In this document: one piece after another, positions 9,208 to 18,491 of the stretch
Layout: each line of letters begins with the position of its first letter
How positions within the stretch are numbered: the stretch's first letter is position 1
From: Eshraghiella sp964405265
GTDB lineage: Bacteria; Bacillota; Clostridia; Lachnospirales; Lachnospiraceae
Assembly: GCA_964405265.1 (NCBI GenBank)
Contig: CAYONC010000005.1
Span: 93,713 to 157,712 of the forward strand
DNA length: 64,000 nucleotides
Direction: 5' to 3'
Made by a program: the position numbers and the translations under genes
The notes under the pieces: generated by a model
The model's database searches: none
What the model was told of the DNA's origin: nothing
Seen by the model: the letters and a program-made list of their open reading frames with translations, nothing else

Positions 9208-9264
9208 CCGGGCATGGAACCGCAGCCGGCAGCCGGCTGCCGGTTCCGTGACCCGGATTTTTTT
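9208..9264 (+). terminator. Strong multi-segment rho-independent terminator
   Basis: Nested complementary blocks CCGGG/CCCGG, GGAACCG/CGGTTCC and AGCCGG/CCGGCT form one long GC-rich hairpin from 9208 to 9256. ATTTTTTTG follows. It ends the lipoprotein transcript. Confidence 0.9.
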
Positions 9265-9364
9265 GTAATGGGAAATATAAAACGCATCGCAAGGATGTAC
9301 ACAGATGCAGAACCTGTCCGTTTTGTTTTATATGTGTAAGAGCAGATTAAGGAGAAATTAATCA

Positions 9365-10066
9365 ATGAGTTATATAGAATTAGAAGATGTACGAAAAACA
9401 TACAGAATGGGAGAAGTTGACATACATGCCCTTTCAGGCGTGAACTTTTGTATAGACCGGGGCGAATTTGTAATAATTGCCGGCGCAAGCGGAGCGGGGA
9501 AGAGTACAATTCTTAATATTCTCGGAGGAATGGATTCCGTAACATCAGGAAGAGTGTGCGTTGACGGAAATGAGATAAGCTTATATAACTCAAAGCAGCT
9601 TACGGCATACAGAAGATACGATATAGGATTTGTGTTCCAGTTTTATAATCTTGTACAGAATCTTACCGTAAGAGAAAATGTTGAAATGGCAACGCAAATC
9701 TGTCGTGAACCGCTTGACATTGATGAAGTGATTGAATCAGTGGGACTTGGAGACAGAATGGAAAATTTTCCGGCACAGCTTTCAGGCGGTGAACAGCAGA
9801 GGGTGGCCATTGCAAGGGCACTTGCAAAGAATCCCAAGATACTTTTATGTGATGAACCTACGGGAGCACTTGATTATAATACCGGGAAATCAATTCTTAA
9901 ATTATTATATGATACATGCAGGGAGCGAAACGTAACGGTTATAGTGATTACCCATAACCTTGCATTGACGGCAATGGGAGATAAAGTTATAAAGGTTAAA
10001 AACGGAATAATAGACAGTATGGAAATAAATGAAAATCCGATGCCGGTGGAAAGGATAGAATGGTAA
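9365..10066 (+). CDS. ABC transporter ATP-binding protein (MacB/LolD type)
   Basis: The 233-residue ATPase has all the standard motifs: Walker A GASGAGKST at about residue 39, Q-loop FVFQFYNLVQNLTV, signature LSGGEQQRVAIARAL, Walker B ILLCDEPTGALD and the switch histidine in VIVITHN. The Y-x-L-V-x-x-L-T pattern after the Q-loop is typical of the LolD/MacB/FtsE-like class that works with FtsX-type permeases. The next gene encodes such a permease, and the two overlap by a few bases, so they form a two-gene operon. AAGGAG precedes the ATG. The substrate is unknown. This class often acts by mechanotransmission on lipoproteins or peptides rather than by transmembrane import. Confidence 0.92.
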   Translation: MSYIELEDVRKTYRMGEVDIHALSGVNFCIDRGEFVIIAGASGAGKSTILNILGGMDSVTSGRVCVDGNEISLYNSKQLTAYRRYDIGFVFQFYNLVQNLTVRENVEMATQICREPLDIDEVIESVGLGDRMENFPAQLSGGEQQRVAIARALAKNPKILLCDEPTGALDYNTGKSILKLLYDTCRERNVTVIVITHNLALTAMGDKVIKVKNGIIDSMEINENPMPVERIEW

Positions 10067-12465
10067 TGAAAACAGCGCTGGTTAAGGATACATTCAGGGA
10101 AATCAGAAAAACCATAGGGAGATTCATATCAATATTCGGTATAGTACTTGTAGGTGTTGCATTTCTTACCGGTGTAAAAGCCACATCACCGTATATGAAA
10201 CGTTCGGCAGATGCCTATTTTGACAGAACGGAGTTTATGGATTTGAAAGTACTGTCAGACGGAGGACTGACGGATGAACTGATAGAGTATATATCGTCTG
10301 TTGAAGGTGTTAAAAAGGTTCAGGGAATTAAATCTGTGGAAGCAGAAGCCGTAATGAATAATTCGGAAACCGTTTTTCAGATATTTTCATATGATTTTGA
10401 AAATACGGACCTTAATCTTAATAAAATAGAACTTACCGAAGGGAGAATGCCGGAACATCCCGGAGAATGTGTTGTGAGGGATTATTCCATTAATACGGAA
10501 CCGGCAGAATTAGGTACTGAAATAACCTTTAATACGGACAGCGGACTTTCAGAGGATACATATACCATTGTCGGAAGAGTCAGTACGCCGTATTATCTTT
10601 CATATCAGTACGATTCCACATCAGTCGGAAGCGGAAAAATAGGCAGTGTGATTTTTGTCCCGTCGAATGATTTAATAATGCCGGTATATACGGCAGCTTA
10701 TGTTACGGTGGAAGGTGCATCAGAAGTAAACTGTTACGATGATGAATATTTTGACATAACTGACCCGGTCAGGGAAAAAATTGAAAAAATGGGGTTTTAC
10801 GTGCTTGACAGAAACTCACACTTTTCATATGTGGATTACGGTAATTGCGGAGACAGAATGGACGCCATAGCCAGAGTTTTTCCGGTTTTCTTTTATATGG
10901 TTGCCGCACTTGTGTGCCTGACAACAATGACAAGAATGGTAGATGAACAGAGAAGCTTTATCGGAACAATGAAGGCCCTGGGATATAACAGAATAAGTAT
11001 TTCGGCAAAGTACATAATCTATGCACTTTCGGCATCTCTGACGGGTGGGGTGGCAGGATGCCTGATAGGACTGAATACGCTTCCGAAAATTATTTTTGAT
11101 ACATGGAATATTGTATATACCGTTGACGGTCTTGTAAAGGAGCCCCAGACCGCATTGTGCATAACGGCGGTGCTTATTGCCGTTGCGGTTAATGTTGTGA
11201 CAACCATCGCAGTGTGTGCAGGAGAACTGACGGAAACTCCGTCCATGCTGTTGAGACCAAAATCTCCAAAAAACGGAAAGAAAATATTTCTTGAATACAT
11301 AACACCATTGTGGAAACGGTTTTCTTTTACACGTAAGGTTACGGCAAGAAATCTGTTTCGTTATAAAAAAAGATTTTTTATGACTGTTACCGGTATAGCA
11401 GGATGTACGGCACTGATACTGGCAGGCTTCGGAATAAAAAACAGTGTTACGGTAATAACAAAAGACCAGTACGGCAGTATATTTGCATATGATGTGCTTG
11501 GAAGATTTGGTGATGATTGCGACAGAACAGAATTTTACAACGAATATTCCGTAAATGATTTAATAGATGATATATATGTTTTATCCGTATATACCGGAAG
11601 CTGTTCGGCGGAAGAAAATAATGATACTCCGGATAAAAATATTACACTTGTAAGCGTGGATGATGCAGAAAGATATTCCGGATTTACCGGTCTTGTATCA
11701 GCAGATAACGGTAAGGAGCTTATAATACCTTATGATGGCGTCCTGATTACATATAAAATGGCAAAGGATTTCGGAATAAGTGAAGGCGGTTATGTATATG
11801 CGGACATCGGAGACGGAAAATATGCCCTGAAAGTAAAAGGCATTGTTAAAATGCACGTCGGTCAGTATGTATTTATGTGTGATGATTATTTTAAAAGCAT
11901 ATTCGGGCATGAAACGTATAAAAACAGCTTTATTGCCAATTTTTATACTGATGACGTAAAGAAACAGGAAGCAGTCGGAAATGCCATGTCAGACAGATAT
12001 CCGATTGAAGGAATATCATATTATAATGAAATATCGGCTAATTTTAATAAGACAATTGCTTCGCTCAGCATTATTACGGTTGTTATGATTATATCGGCGT
12101 GTCTGCTTGCGTTTGTTGTATTGTATAACCTTATTACCGTAAATATATCTGAGAGAATAAGGGAAATTGCAACGATAAAGGTATTGGGATTTTATGATGG
12201 CGAAGTGTCGTCTTATGTATACAGGGAGAATGTCATTCTGAGTGTGATAGGAGCCGCGGCAGGGCTTCTGCTGGGTAAAATACTTCATGGTTACATAATG
12301 GATGTTATAGAAATGGATGATGTGATATTTCCTAAAGTGATAAACTGGCAGTCATATATATATGCAGTTATTATAACTGTTGTATTCGGAATATGCGTCA
12401 ATCTGTCAATGAACAGAAAACTGAAAAACATACCAATGGTTGAATCACTTAAATCCGTTGAATAA
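10060..12465 (+). CDS. Large FtsX/MacB-type ABC permease (two permease repeats)
   Basis: The 801-residue membrane protein has a first transmembrane helix at about residues 19-39. A large extracytoplasmic domain follows to about 270. A cluster of three helices covers about 270-390, including GTMKALGYNRISISAKY, the FtsX signature loop. A second anchor lies near 440 before another external domain, and the final three-helix cluster has the repeated signature IREIATIKVLGFYDGE at about 700. This duplicated layout is the usual form of long permeases that pair with MacB/LolD-class ATPases. The gene begins inside the ATPase stop region; an in-frame ATG at 10066 (TAATG overlap) is an equally good start. 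A convergent terminator follows it. Substrate not assignable. Confidence 0.88.
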   Translation: MVMKTALVKDTFREIRKTIGRFISIFGIVLVGVAFLTGVKATSPYMKRSADAYFDRTEFMDLKVLSDGGLTDELIEYISSVEGVKKVQGIKSVEAEAVMNNSETVFQIFSYDFENTDLNLNKIELTEGRMPEHPGECVVRDYSINTEPAELGTEITFNTDSGLSEDTYTIVGRVSTPYYLSYQYDSTSVGSGKIGSVIFVPSNDLIMPVYTAAYVTVEGASEVNCYDDEYFDITDPVREKIEKMGFYVLDRNSHFSYVDYGNCGDRMDAIARVFPVFFYMVAALVCLTTMTRMVDEQRSFIGTMKALGYNRISISAKYIIYALSASLTGGVAGCLIGLNTLPKIIFDTWNIVYTVDGLVKEPQTALCITAVLIAVAVNVVTTIAVCAGELTETPSMLLRPKSPKNGKKIFLEYITPLWKRFSFTRKVTARNLFRYKKRFFMTVTGIAGCTALILAGFGIKNSVTVITKDQYGSIFAYDVLGRFGDDCDRTEFYNEYSVNDLIDDIYVLSVYTGSCSAEENNDTPDKNITLVSVDDAERYSGFTGLVSADNGKELIIPYDGVLITYKMAKDFGISEGGYVYADIGDGKYALKVKGIVKMHVGQYVFMCDDYFKSIFGHETYKNSFIANFYTDDVKKQEAVGNAMSDRYPIEGISYYNEISANFNKTIASLSIITVVMIISACLLAFVVLYNLITVNISERIREIATIKVLGFYDGEVSSYVYRENVILSVIGAAAGLLLGKILHGYIMDVIEMDDVIFPKVINWQSYIYAVIITVVFGICVNLSMNRKLKNIPMVESLKSVE

Positions 12466-12467
12466 AG

Positions 12468-12492
12468 AAAAGGGACTGTTGCAGTCCCTTTT
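12468..12492. terminator. Bidirectional terminator between the convergent permease and DUF368 genes
   Basis: AAAAGGGACTG and CAGTCCCTTTT are perfect complements around a 3-base loop. A and T tracts on both flanks let it work in either direction for the two convergent genes. Confidence 0.85.
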
Positions 12493-12497
12493 ATATT

Positions 12498-13376
12498 TTA
12501 TTTTGTCTTTTTTGAAAAGAGGTATGTGAATCCACAGCATACCGTAAAAAGTAATACTCCTATAATAATCGTAAATGCATCAAAAACATCAGGCTCCATA
12601 TTATAAAGAAGTGCAAATGGTGATGCAACAATAAGACCGAGTATTGCACAATATGTCACGGATTCAAACTTTTTAAGCATCCATGAAATTAATTTTGAAA
12701 TAAGTATTATACCTAAGAGACATCCGATTCCGAATGGTACAAGCACAAGCACACAGTGTCCGAAATATGACCAGTCGAAATCCTTTAATGATGAAAAAAT
12801 TCCGCTTATACAGTTCATAATACCCTTATAATATCCTAAAAGCATAAGAACGAGTGAACCGCTCACACCCGGTATTACCATTGTTGCCGCGGCTATGATT
12901 CCGATAATTACAAGCATCAGAAGTGTTTTAATATCAGTATTAATATATCCTGTTCCCGTATCACTGCCGTTCGCTACCGCCATCCATACCGCAATACCGA
13001 GTGTAATCAGAAAAGCGGTTATGTGTACGGGATTAATTTTTTTCTTTTCTTTTTTCAGCCCTTTTGAGGCATTTTCAATAATCTGAGGTATTCCTCCTAC
13101 GATAAGACCGGTAAAACACATACATGTAGGAAATGCATAATTGGTAAGACAGTGAGGAATTATGAATGAAAAAAGACCGATACCGCCGACCATACCGATT
13201 GCAAGCGGAAGAATGGTAAAAAAGGACTTCTTAAATTCTTTAAAAACATTGGTGATGGCATTAATGAGCTTATCGTATATCCCCATCGATACAGCCATGG
13301 TTCCGCCGCTTACACCTGGAATTATATTGGCAATTCCTATAAATATTCCCTTAATAATGTCGATTATAAATTTCAT
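12498..13376 (-). CDS. DUF368-family integral membrane protein
   Basis: The start at 13376 follows AAAGGA at proper distance on the minus strand. Seven extra upstream codons to 13397 are possible but lack a ribosome site. The 292-residue protein opens with the family hallmark GIANIIPGVSGGTMAVS at about residues 14-30. A second copy of the same motif, MVIPGVSGSLVLML, lies in the middle. This reflects the internal duplication of the family, with about eight to nine hydrophobic segments in all. Some DUF368 proteins have been linked to undecaprenyl-phosphate translocation, as has the DedA family. That makes recycling of the cell-wall lipid carrier a reasonable but unproven role here. It has its own consensus promoter and is divergent from the spoIIIA operon. 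Confidence 0.85.
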   Translation of the reverse strand: MKFIIDIIKGIFIGIANIIPGVSGGTMAVSMGIYDKLINAITNVFKEFKKSFFTILPLAIGMVGGIGLFSFIIPHCLTNYAFPTCMCFTGLIVGGIPQIIENASKGLKKEKKKINPVHITAFLITLGIAVWMAVANGSDTGTGYINTDIKTLLMLVIIGIIAAATMVIPGVSGSLVLMLLGYYKGIMNCISGIFSSLKDFDWSYFGHCVLVLVPFGIGCLLGIILISKLISWMLKKFESVTYCAILGLIVASPFALLYNMEPDVFDAFTIIIGVLLFTVCCGFTYLFSKKTK

Positions 13377-13408
13377 GTAATTTTTCCTTTCACTCAATTA
13401 TCTTCTAT

Positions 13409-13437
13409 ATTCTAATTTTTTTAATATATTATGTCAA
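13409..13437 (-). promoter_or_regulatory. Sigma-A-type promoter for the DUF368 gene
   Basis: Read on the minus strand, TTGACA (13437-13432) and TAGAAT (13414-13409) are separated by 17 bases. They lie about 33 bases before the start codon. Confidence 0.7.
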
Positions 13438-13496
13438 GAAATAAAAAATCATACTTTATGATCGTTTATCATAATTATGGATAAAGGAGGTTTGAC

Positions 13497-14438
13497 ATGG
13501 AAGGATTAAACAATGCATATGAGTATCTTGCCATGCCTTTGAGAAAAATTCTCAGAGAGGCCGGAAAAAGAATGAAAATTATGGAAATAAGGCTCAGGGT
13601 TAGCAAACCGTTTGAAGTAAAAACGTCATACGGAAATCTGTACCTCAAGGATGACGGACAGGCCGGCGGTATGAATGAAGCATATATCGTAACGCCAAAA
13701 GACATAAAGGATACTTTGGAATATGTAAGTAATTTTTCGCTTTATGCTTATGAGGATGAAATTAAAAACGGATACATAACAATGAAAGGCGGCAACAGAA
13801 TAGGACTTTGCGGGAAAGCAGTAACGGAAAGAGGAACGGTTAAGAATTTAAGAAACATTTCTTCCATGAATATCAGACTGGCACATGAATATCCGGGGTG
13901 TGCCGATGGTGTCATGAAATACATATATGATGAAAATAACGGTATACATAATACGCTGATAGTTTCTCCGCCGGGATGCGGTAAAACAACGCTCCTCAGG
14001 GATGTGATAAGACAGCTGTCAAATGGGGATGAAGTAAAAAAAGGCGTAAATGTTGGTGTTGTGGATGAAAGAAGCGAGATTGCGGCGTGCAGCTTTGGAA
14101 TACCGCAGAATGATGTGGGAATAAGGACGGATGTGCTTGACGGCTGCCCCAAAACGGAAGGAATGATGATGCTTATAAGAAGCATGTCTCCGAGGGTTGT
14201 GGCAGTGGATGAAATAGGAAGCGTTGAAGATGGAAAAGCAGTATTACGGGCGGTTAATTCCGGATGTGTGATAATTGCTACCGTTCATGCAGGTTCGGCA
14301 GATGAATATATGAACAGATACAGCCTTACGGAGCTTGTTAAAAATCAGATATTTAAACGCATAATATGTCTTTGTGACAGAAAAGGACCCTGCACGATAG
14401 AGGGAATATATGATTCAAAGGGTGAAAGACTTATATGA
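13497..14438 (+). CDS. spoIIIAA: Stage III sporulation protein AA, ATPase
   Basis: The 313-residue protein is a secretion-type ATPase of the PulE/VirB11-like class. It has Walker A SPPGCGKTTLLRDV at about residues 160-173, an acidic VDERSEIA, and VVAVDEIGS as the Walker B region. Length and order match SpoIIIAA. It is thought to energise the SpoIIIA-SpoIIQ channel between mother cell and forespore. AAAGGAGG sits 6 bases before the ATG. The next gene overlaps its stop codon (ATGA), and all eight spoIIIA genes follow in order. In Bacillus the operon is under sigma-E control; I could not find a convincing sigma-E promoter here. Confidence 0.95.
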   Translation: MEGLNNAYEYLAMPLRKILREAGKRMKIMEIRLRVSKPFEVKTSYGNLYLKDDGQAGGMNEAYIVTPKDIKDTLEYVSNFSLYAYEDEIKNGYITMKGGNRIGLCGKAVTERGTVKNLRNISSMNIRLAHEYPGCADGVMKYIYDENNGIHNTLIVSPPGCGKTTLLRDVIRQLSNGDEVKKGVNVGVVDERSEIAACSFGIPQNDVGIRTDVLDGCPKTEGMMMLIRSMSPRVVAVDEIGSVEDGKAVLRAVNSGCVIIATVHAGSADEYMNRYSLTELVKNQIFKRIICLCDRKGPCTIEGIYDSKGERLI

Positions 14439-14944
14439 TTTTAAAAATAACGGGCATGATACTTATTGTTTCTGCTACGGGCATTTACGGAGCGGTTCTT
14501 GCATCGGATATGAGCAGGAGACTTATTGAGCTTAAGGAATTAAAGAGAATAATTTTTCTCTTAAAAAGCGAAACCGGTTATAATGCGGCACCATTAAAAG
14601 AAGCATTGTATAATATTTCGGGCAGAACGGAAGAAAAATACGGTAATATATTGAAAAAAATAGCGGAGTCGGATGAAACGGACGTATGCAGTGTCTGGAA
14701 GAATGAATGGGAAAAGGGTCTTGCAGGATTTCATCTGTCCGCTGATGAAAAAAAACGGATAATTGAACTTACCGATTCAATGGGGCTTGCGGACGCTGCT
14801 TCACAAAATGCACAATTAGATCTGTTTGCTGCAGAATTGGACAGCAGAATGAGTGAGCTGTCAGAAATAATTCCGAAAAAAAGCCGTGTATATCGGTGCG
14901 TGGGTATAGGCTGCGGTATTATTCTTGCAATAATTTTAATGTAA
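14435..14944 (+). CDS. spoIIIAB: Stage III sporulation protein AB
   Basis: The 169-residue protein has an N-terminal membrane segment (about 3-23), a helical middle with the RLIELKELKRIIFLLKSE pattern and a C-terminal hydrophobic helix. This is the type II secretion GspF-like layout known for SpoIIIAB. It overlaps spoIIIAA by 4 bases and precedes spoIIIAC, so its identity is supported by both sequence and position. Confidence 0.92.
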   Translation: MILKITGMILIVSATGIYGAVLASDMSRRLIELKELKRIIFLLKSETGYNAAPLKEALYNISGRTEEKYGNILKKIAESDETDVCSVWKNEWEKGLAGFHLSADEKKRIIELTDSMGLADAASQNAQLDLFAAELDSRMSELSEIIPKKSRVYRCVGIGCGIILAIILM

Positions 14945-14954
14945 AGGGACCGAT

Positions 14955-15149
14955 ATGGAAGTAGGATTGATATTTAAAATTGCTGCGGTGGGCATAATTG
15001 TTTCGGTAATATCCCAGGTGTTAAAACACAGCGGAAGGGAAGAACAGGCATTTTTGACAAGCCTTGCAGGTCTTATTCTTGTTCTGTACTGGATTATTCC
15101 GTACATAAGTGAGCTGTTTCAGAATATAAAGGACATGTTTTCTATATAG
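14955..15149 (+). CDS. spoIIIAC: Stage III sporulation protein AC
   Basis: The 64-residue product consists of two transmembrane helices joined by a short polar loop (KHSGREEQAFLTSLAG). This is the normal size and layout of SpoIIIAC, a small membrane subunit of the feeding-tube complex. It lies 10 bases after spoIIIAB. Confidence 0.92.
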   Translation: MEVGLIFKIAAVGIIVSVISQVLKHSGREEQAFLTSLAGLILVLYWIIPYISELFQNIKDMFSI

Positions 15150-15158
15150 GTATGCCAA

Positions 15159-15539
15159 ATGGAAATAATTAAAATATCATTTATCGGAATTGCCGGTATA
15201 ATCTGTGCCATGCTGTTAAAACAGTGGAAAAGTGAATATGCCGTATACGTGTCGGTTGCGACAGCGGTTATTATACTTGCCTTTGTTGCATCAAAACTCA
15301 GAATAATTGCAGAGTCGGTTGAAACATTCCGTAAATACATTGACGCAAAAGGCGAATATCTGCTGATTCTGTTAAAAATGACCGGAATAACCTATGTTGC
15401 GGAATTTTCATCATCAATATGTAAGGATTGTGGTTATGGCGCAATAGCAGCCCAGATTGAAATATTTGCAAAGATATCCCTTCTTGTGATTTCAATGCCT
15501 GTTGTTATTGCTCTTTTGGAAACCATCAGCGGATTATAG
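15159..15539 (+). CDS. spoIIIAD: Stage III sporulation protein AD
   Basis: The 126-residue membrane protein has about four hydrophobic helices and the family motif LLILLKMTGITYVAEFSSSI, then C-K-D-x-G near residue 88. It is the SpoIIIAC-related membrane component of the SpoIIIA complex. The next gene starts 1 base after its stop. Confidence 0.92.
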   Translation: MEIIKISFIGIAGIICAMLLKQWKSEYAVYVSVATAVIILAFVASKLRIIAESVETFRKYIDAKGEYLLILLKMTGITYVAEFSSSICKDCGYGAIAAQIEIFAKISLLVISMPVVIALLETISGL

Positions 15540-15540
15540 A

Positions 15541-16653
15541 ATGAAATATATTGTTACCGTGATTTTTTTTACACTGTTTATTTCCGTGCGGGTATACGGA
15601 AGCGACGATTATACGGAACTGTCTTCTTATGATTTTACGGAAATTCAGGAAATACTGGACGAAGAAAATGATTTGAATTTTGAAGATACTGTCAGAATGA
15701 TTATGAGCGGTAATTTATCTGAAAATTACGGAAGTGTGGGAGAATTAATACTGAATGTTTTTTTCTCAGAGCTTACGGCAGAAAAAAACCTTGTCGTAAA
15801 GATTCTTATAATAGGACTTGCTGCCGCTGTTTTTTCCAATATATCAGGAGCCGTTCTTTCAGGGAAAATATCCGGAACGGGTTTTTATATCACATATATC
15901 AGTCTTATTTCGGCACTTACTGCCGGTTACGGTATAATGGCGGATATGATAACGGAAACAATGGAAAGACTCGCGGAATTAATGAATGCCATAGTTCCGG
16001 TATATACCCTGTCTGTTGGCTTCTCGGCAGGACAGGCATCTGCAGGAGGCTTCTACAGGATAATAGTTATTATAATTTCAATAATAGAAAAAATTTTACT
16101 TCGTTTTGTAATACCTGTTATCTATGTATATATGATTGTCAACATAATAAATAATATTGCAGACGGAAGAATGTTTACAAAAGCCTGTGAATTAATCAGA
16201 TCACTTGCCGAATGGCTTCTTAAAGGGCTGATGTCATTTGTGATAGGAATAAATCTGATACAGAGCCTTATAAATCCGATAGTTGATTCACTTAAAACAG
16301 GAACACTCGGAAAAGTTCTTTCAGGCATACCGGGAATCGGAGGAACTCTTAATTCCGTATCAGGTATAATATTTGCATCAGGCTCGCTGATAAAAAATTC
16401 CATTGGCATGGGCGGTGTGGCTGCCGTACTTACGGTATGTTTCATGCCTGTTGTAAAAATACTTGCTGTTTCGCTGATATATAAAGGTACAGGTGCCGTT
16501 TTGGAACCTGTTTCGGATAAGAGGGTTGTTAACTGTATTAACGGTACTTATACAAGCCTTGTAATGCTTATGAAAACCCTGCTGTATGCCGTTGTTTTTT
16601 TTGTTCTTACGATTGCGATAATATGCAGCTCTACAAACTATCATTCACTTTAG
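15541..16653 (+). CDS. spoIIIAE: Stage III sporulation protein AE
   Basis: The ATG at 15541 directly after the spoIIIAD stop gives a signal-like N-terminus and a product of 370 residues. An upstream in-frame start at 15502 would overlap spoIIIAD and spoil the hydrophobic leader. About 60 acidic external residues follow the leader, then six or seven transmembrane helices. The glycine-rich GKVLSGIPGIGGTLNSVSG at about 258-276 is typical. SpoIIIAE is the largest membrane subunit of the mother-cell channel. Confidence 0.93.
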   Translation: MKYIVTVIFFTLFISVRVYGSDDYTELSSYDFTEIQEILDEENDLNFEDTVRMIMSGNLSENYGSVGELILNVFFSELTAEKNLVVKILIIGLAAAVFSNISGAVLSGKISGTGFYITYISLISALTAGYGIMADMITETMERLAELMNAIVPVYTLSVGFSAGQASAGGFYRIIVIIISIIEKILLRFVIPVIYVYMIVNIINNIADGRMFTKACELIRSLAEWLLKGLMSFVIGINLIQSLINPIVDSLKTGTLGKVLSGIPGIGGTLNSVSGIIFASGSLIKNSIGMGGVAAVLTVCFMPVVKILAVSLIYKGTGAVLEPVSDKRVVNCINGTYTSLVMLMKTLLYAVVFFVLTIAIICSSTNYHSL

Positions 16654-16663
16654 GAAGTGGTAC

Positions 16664-17236
16664 ATGGATTACATACTGGATATAATCAAAAAAATTTCCA
16701 TATTTTATATAGCGGCGTATTTTCTTCTTAATCTCGTTAATGACGAAAAATACAGGCACTATATAAAAATGTTCATCGGAATTGCCATGATAATAATGAC
16801 GATGAAGCCTGCTGCCGCCCTGTTAAATCTTGATGAAAGGTTTGAGAATTTTTATACATACGGTAAATCGGAAATAATGTCCGATGAGATGACGGAAAAA
16901 ATAAAGGCAGCCGATGAAAGCCGTAAAAGTGTGGTTCTTCATGAATATTATAAAATAATAGAAGATGACATTGCAGATAAGCTTTCAGAATATGATACAT
17001 ATCTGAAAAATTTTGACATGAGTATAGAAGCTGATGAGGATGATGAAAATTTTGGAAATATAAATTATATATCATTTATCATAATCGGCGGCAGAGAAGA
17101 AAAGGTTAATGTTCCTGACATTGTAATCGGGGAAAATGAAGTAAAAACGAACCCTGTGGTAATAGAAATAAAAAAATATATTTCAGATGTATATAAAATT
17201 AATCCCGGAAATATATATGTAAATATATCTTTATAG
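16664..17236 (+). CDS. spoIIIAF: Stage III sporulation protein AF
   Basis: The 190-residue protein has two N-terminal transmembrane helices with the characteristic short loop NDEKYRHYIKMFIGIAM. A soluble C-terminal domain of about 130 residues ends in the conserved strand pattern typical of ring-building domains. Position between spoIIIAE and spoIIIAG supports the assignment. Confidence 0.9.
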   Translation: MDYILDIIKKISIFYIAAYFLLNLVNDEKYRHYIKMFIGIAMIIMTMKPAAALLNLDERFENFYTYGKSEIMSDEMTEKIKAADESRKSVVLHEYYKIIEDDIADKLSEYDTYLKNFDMSIEADEDDENFGNINYISFIIIGGREEKVNVPDIVIGENEVKTNPVVIEIKKYISDVYKINPGNIYVNISL

Positions 17237-17266
17237 CTGCAGGTGAATTATGAAAGGAAGCTGATT

Positions 17267-17812
17267 ATGAAGTGGAAGATTCCTGAAAAATTTTTAAAGA
17301 AAGAGAAACTGATTCTCGTACTTTCGGCAGGGATTCTTCTTGTTGTAATTAATCTTCCTGTCAAAAAAAACAGTAAAACACAAAGCACACAGGCAGCTGC
17401 GGAAACCACGGCAGTAACGGAGGATTATGCCGCACGGATAGAAGAAAGTCTTGAAAATCTGCTGTCCAGGGTAAATGGGGTCGGGAAGGTAAGCGTGGCT
17501 GTTACCGTAAAAAATACGGGAGAAAATATTTTATATACTGAAAATAACAGCACTTCCGTAAAAGTCATGGAAAGTGATTCATCCGGAGGAAACCGTACTT
17601 CAGAGGAAAATTCCATGAAACAGTCCGTCATCTATACGGATGACGGTAAGTATCCCTATGTGGTGGATACCAGCCTTCCTGAGGTGGGCGGAGTGATAAT
17701 CGTGGCTGAAGGTGCAGATGACATAAGGGTAGTGTCTGAGATAACGGATGCTGTAAGTGCATTGCTTGGCATTCCTGTCAACAGAATTAAAGTTTTAAAA
17801 ATGGAGGCTTGA
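17267..17812 (+). CDS. spoIIIAG: Stage III sporulation protein AG
   Basis: The ATG at 17267 is preceded by GAAAGGAAG at good distance. A GTG at 17243 would add eight residues and has a poorer site. The 181-residue protein has one N-terminal transmembrane helix at about 16-33, a linker, and a ring-building motif domain beginning ENLLSRVNGVGKVSVAVTV. In Bacillus SpoIIIAG forms a large multimeric ring in the intermembrane space. The C-terminal repeat VGGVIIVAEGADDIRVVS is family-typical. Confidence 0.92.
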   Translation: MKWKIPEKFLKKEKLILVLSAGILLVVINLPVKKNSKTQSTQAAAETTAVTEDYAARIEESLENLLSRVNGVGKVSVAVTVKNTGENILYTENNSTSVKVMESDSSGGNRTSEENSMKQSVIYTDDGKYPYVVDTSLPEVGGVIIVAEGADDIRVVSEITDAVSALLGIPVNRIKVLKMEA

Positions 17813-17813
17813 T

Positions 17814-18419
17814 TTGAAGAAAATTTTCAGAAAAAATCAGATTATCATTACGGTTCTTGCACTGATAATTGCAGTTGCCGGATATATAAATTATTCGGAT
17901 GCCGTACGGAACAAGAATAAGTCTGCCGTAAAGGAAGATAAAAACGATGCGGTAAGCGGAGATATTTTAAGCAACGATCTTGAAACAGGCGATGAGATTA
18001 AAGAACAGGAAACGGAAAAAGACAATCCCGGTGAAACTGTTTTTACATCAGGAAGCAATTCGGCGTTTATCATAAGTGCCAAACTTGAAAGGGAGCAGGT
18101 AAGGGCTTCCAATAAGGAACTTCTGCTTGAAATGATTAATAATACGAATCTTGCCGAGTCGGAAAAAGCAAATGCATCGGCACAGATGCTTGCAATAACC
18201 GATGCATCCCAGAAAGAGGCATCGGCAGAGCTTATGCTTGAGGCAAGAGGCTTTAAAAACGTAATTGTATCAATTCTCAACGGAAAAGCAGACATTGTAA
18301 TAGAAAAAGCAGAACTGAGTGATACAGAGCTTGCACAGATAGAAGACATTGTGAAGAGAAAAACAGATATTTCCGTGGAAAACATAACGATTACGGCTGT
18401 AAAACCTGAAGCTGAATAG
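17814..18419 (+). CDS. spoIIIAH: Stage III sporulation protein AH
   Basis: The start is a TTG 6 bases after GGAGG, placed 1 base after the spoIIIAG stop. The 201-residue protein has one N-terminal transmembrane helix, an acidic linker to about residue 80 and a C-terminal domain. That domain has the repeated helix-strand pattern of the SpoIIIAH/EscJ ring family (LLLEMINNTNLAESEKANA; GFKNVIVSILNGKADIVIE). SpoIIIAH pairs with forespore SpoIIQ. It is the last gene of the operon; a separate promoter follows. Confidence 0.92.
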   Translation: MKKIFRKNQIIITVLALIIAVAGYINYSDAVRNKNKSAVKEDKNDAVSGDILSNDLETGDEIKEQETEKDNPGETVFTSGSNSAFIISAKLEREQVRASNKELLLEMINNTNLAESEKANASAQMLAITDASQKEASAELMLEARGFKNVIVSILNGKADIVIEKAELSDTELAQIEDIVKRKTDISVENITITAVKPEAE

Positions 18420-18422
18420 TAA

Positions 18423-18451
18423 TTGCAAAATCTGCATTAATTTATTATAAT
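18423..18451 (+). promoter_or_regulatory. Sigma-A-type promoter for the Asp23-family gene
   Basis: TTGCAA at 18423-18428 and TATAAT at 18446-18451 are 17 bases apart. They lie just after the spoIIIAH stop and separate vegetative transcription from the sporulation operon. Confidence 0.7.
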
Positions 18452-18491
18452 GATATAAAATTATAAATGACGGTGACAGGAGGATAAAGCA

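Noticed and set aside
13424..13457. CATACTTT and an upstream ATATT before spoIIIAA, resembling a sigma-E promoter
   Set aside because: The -10-like match is partial and the spacing to ATATT is 19 bases, too long for the sigma-E consensus as I know it.
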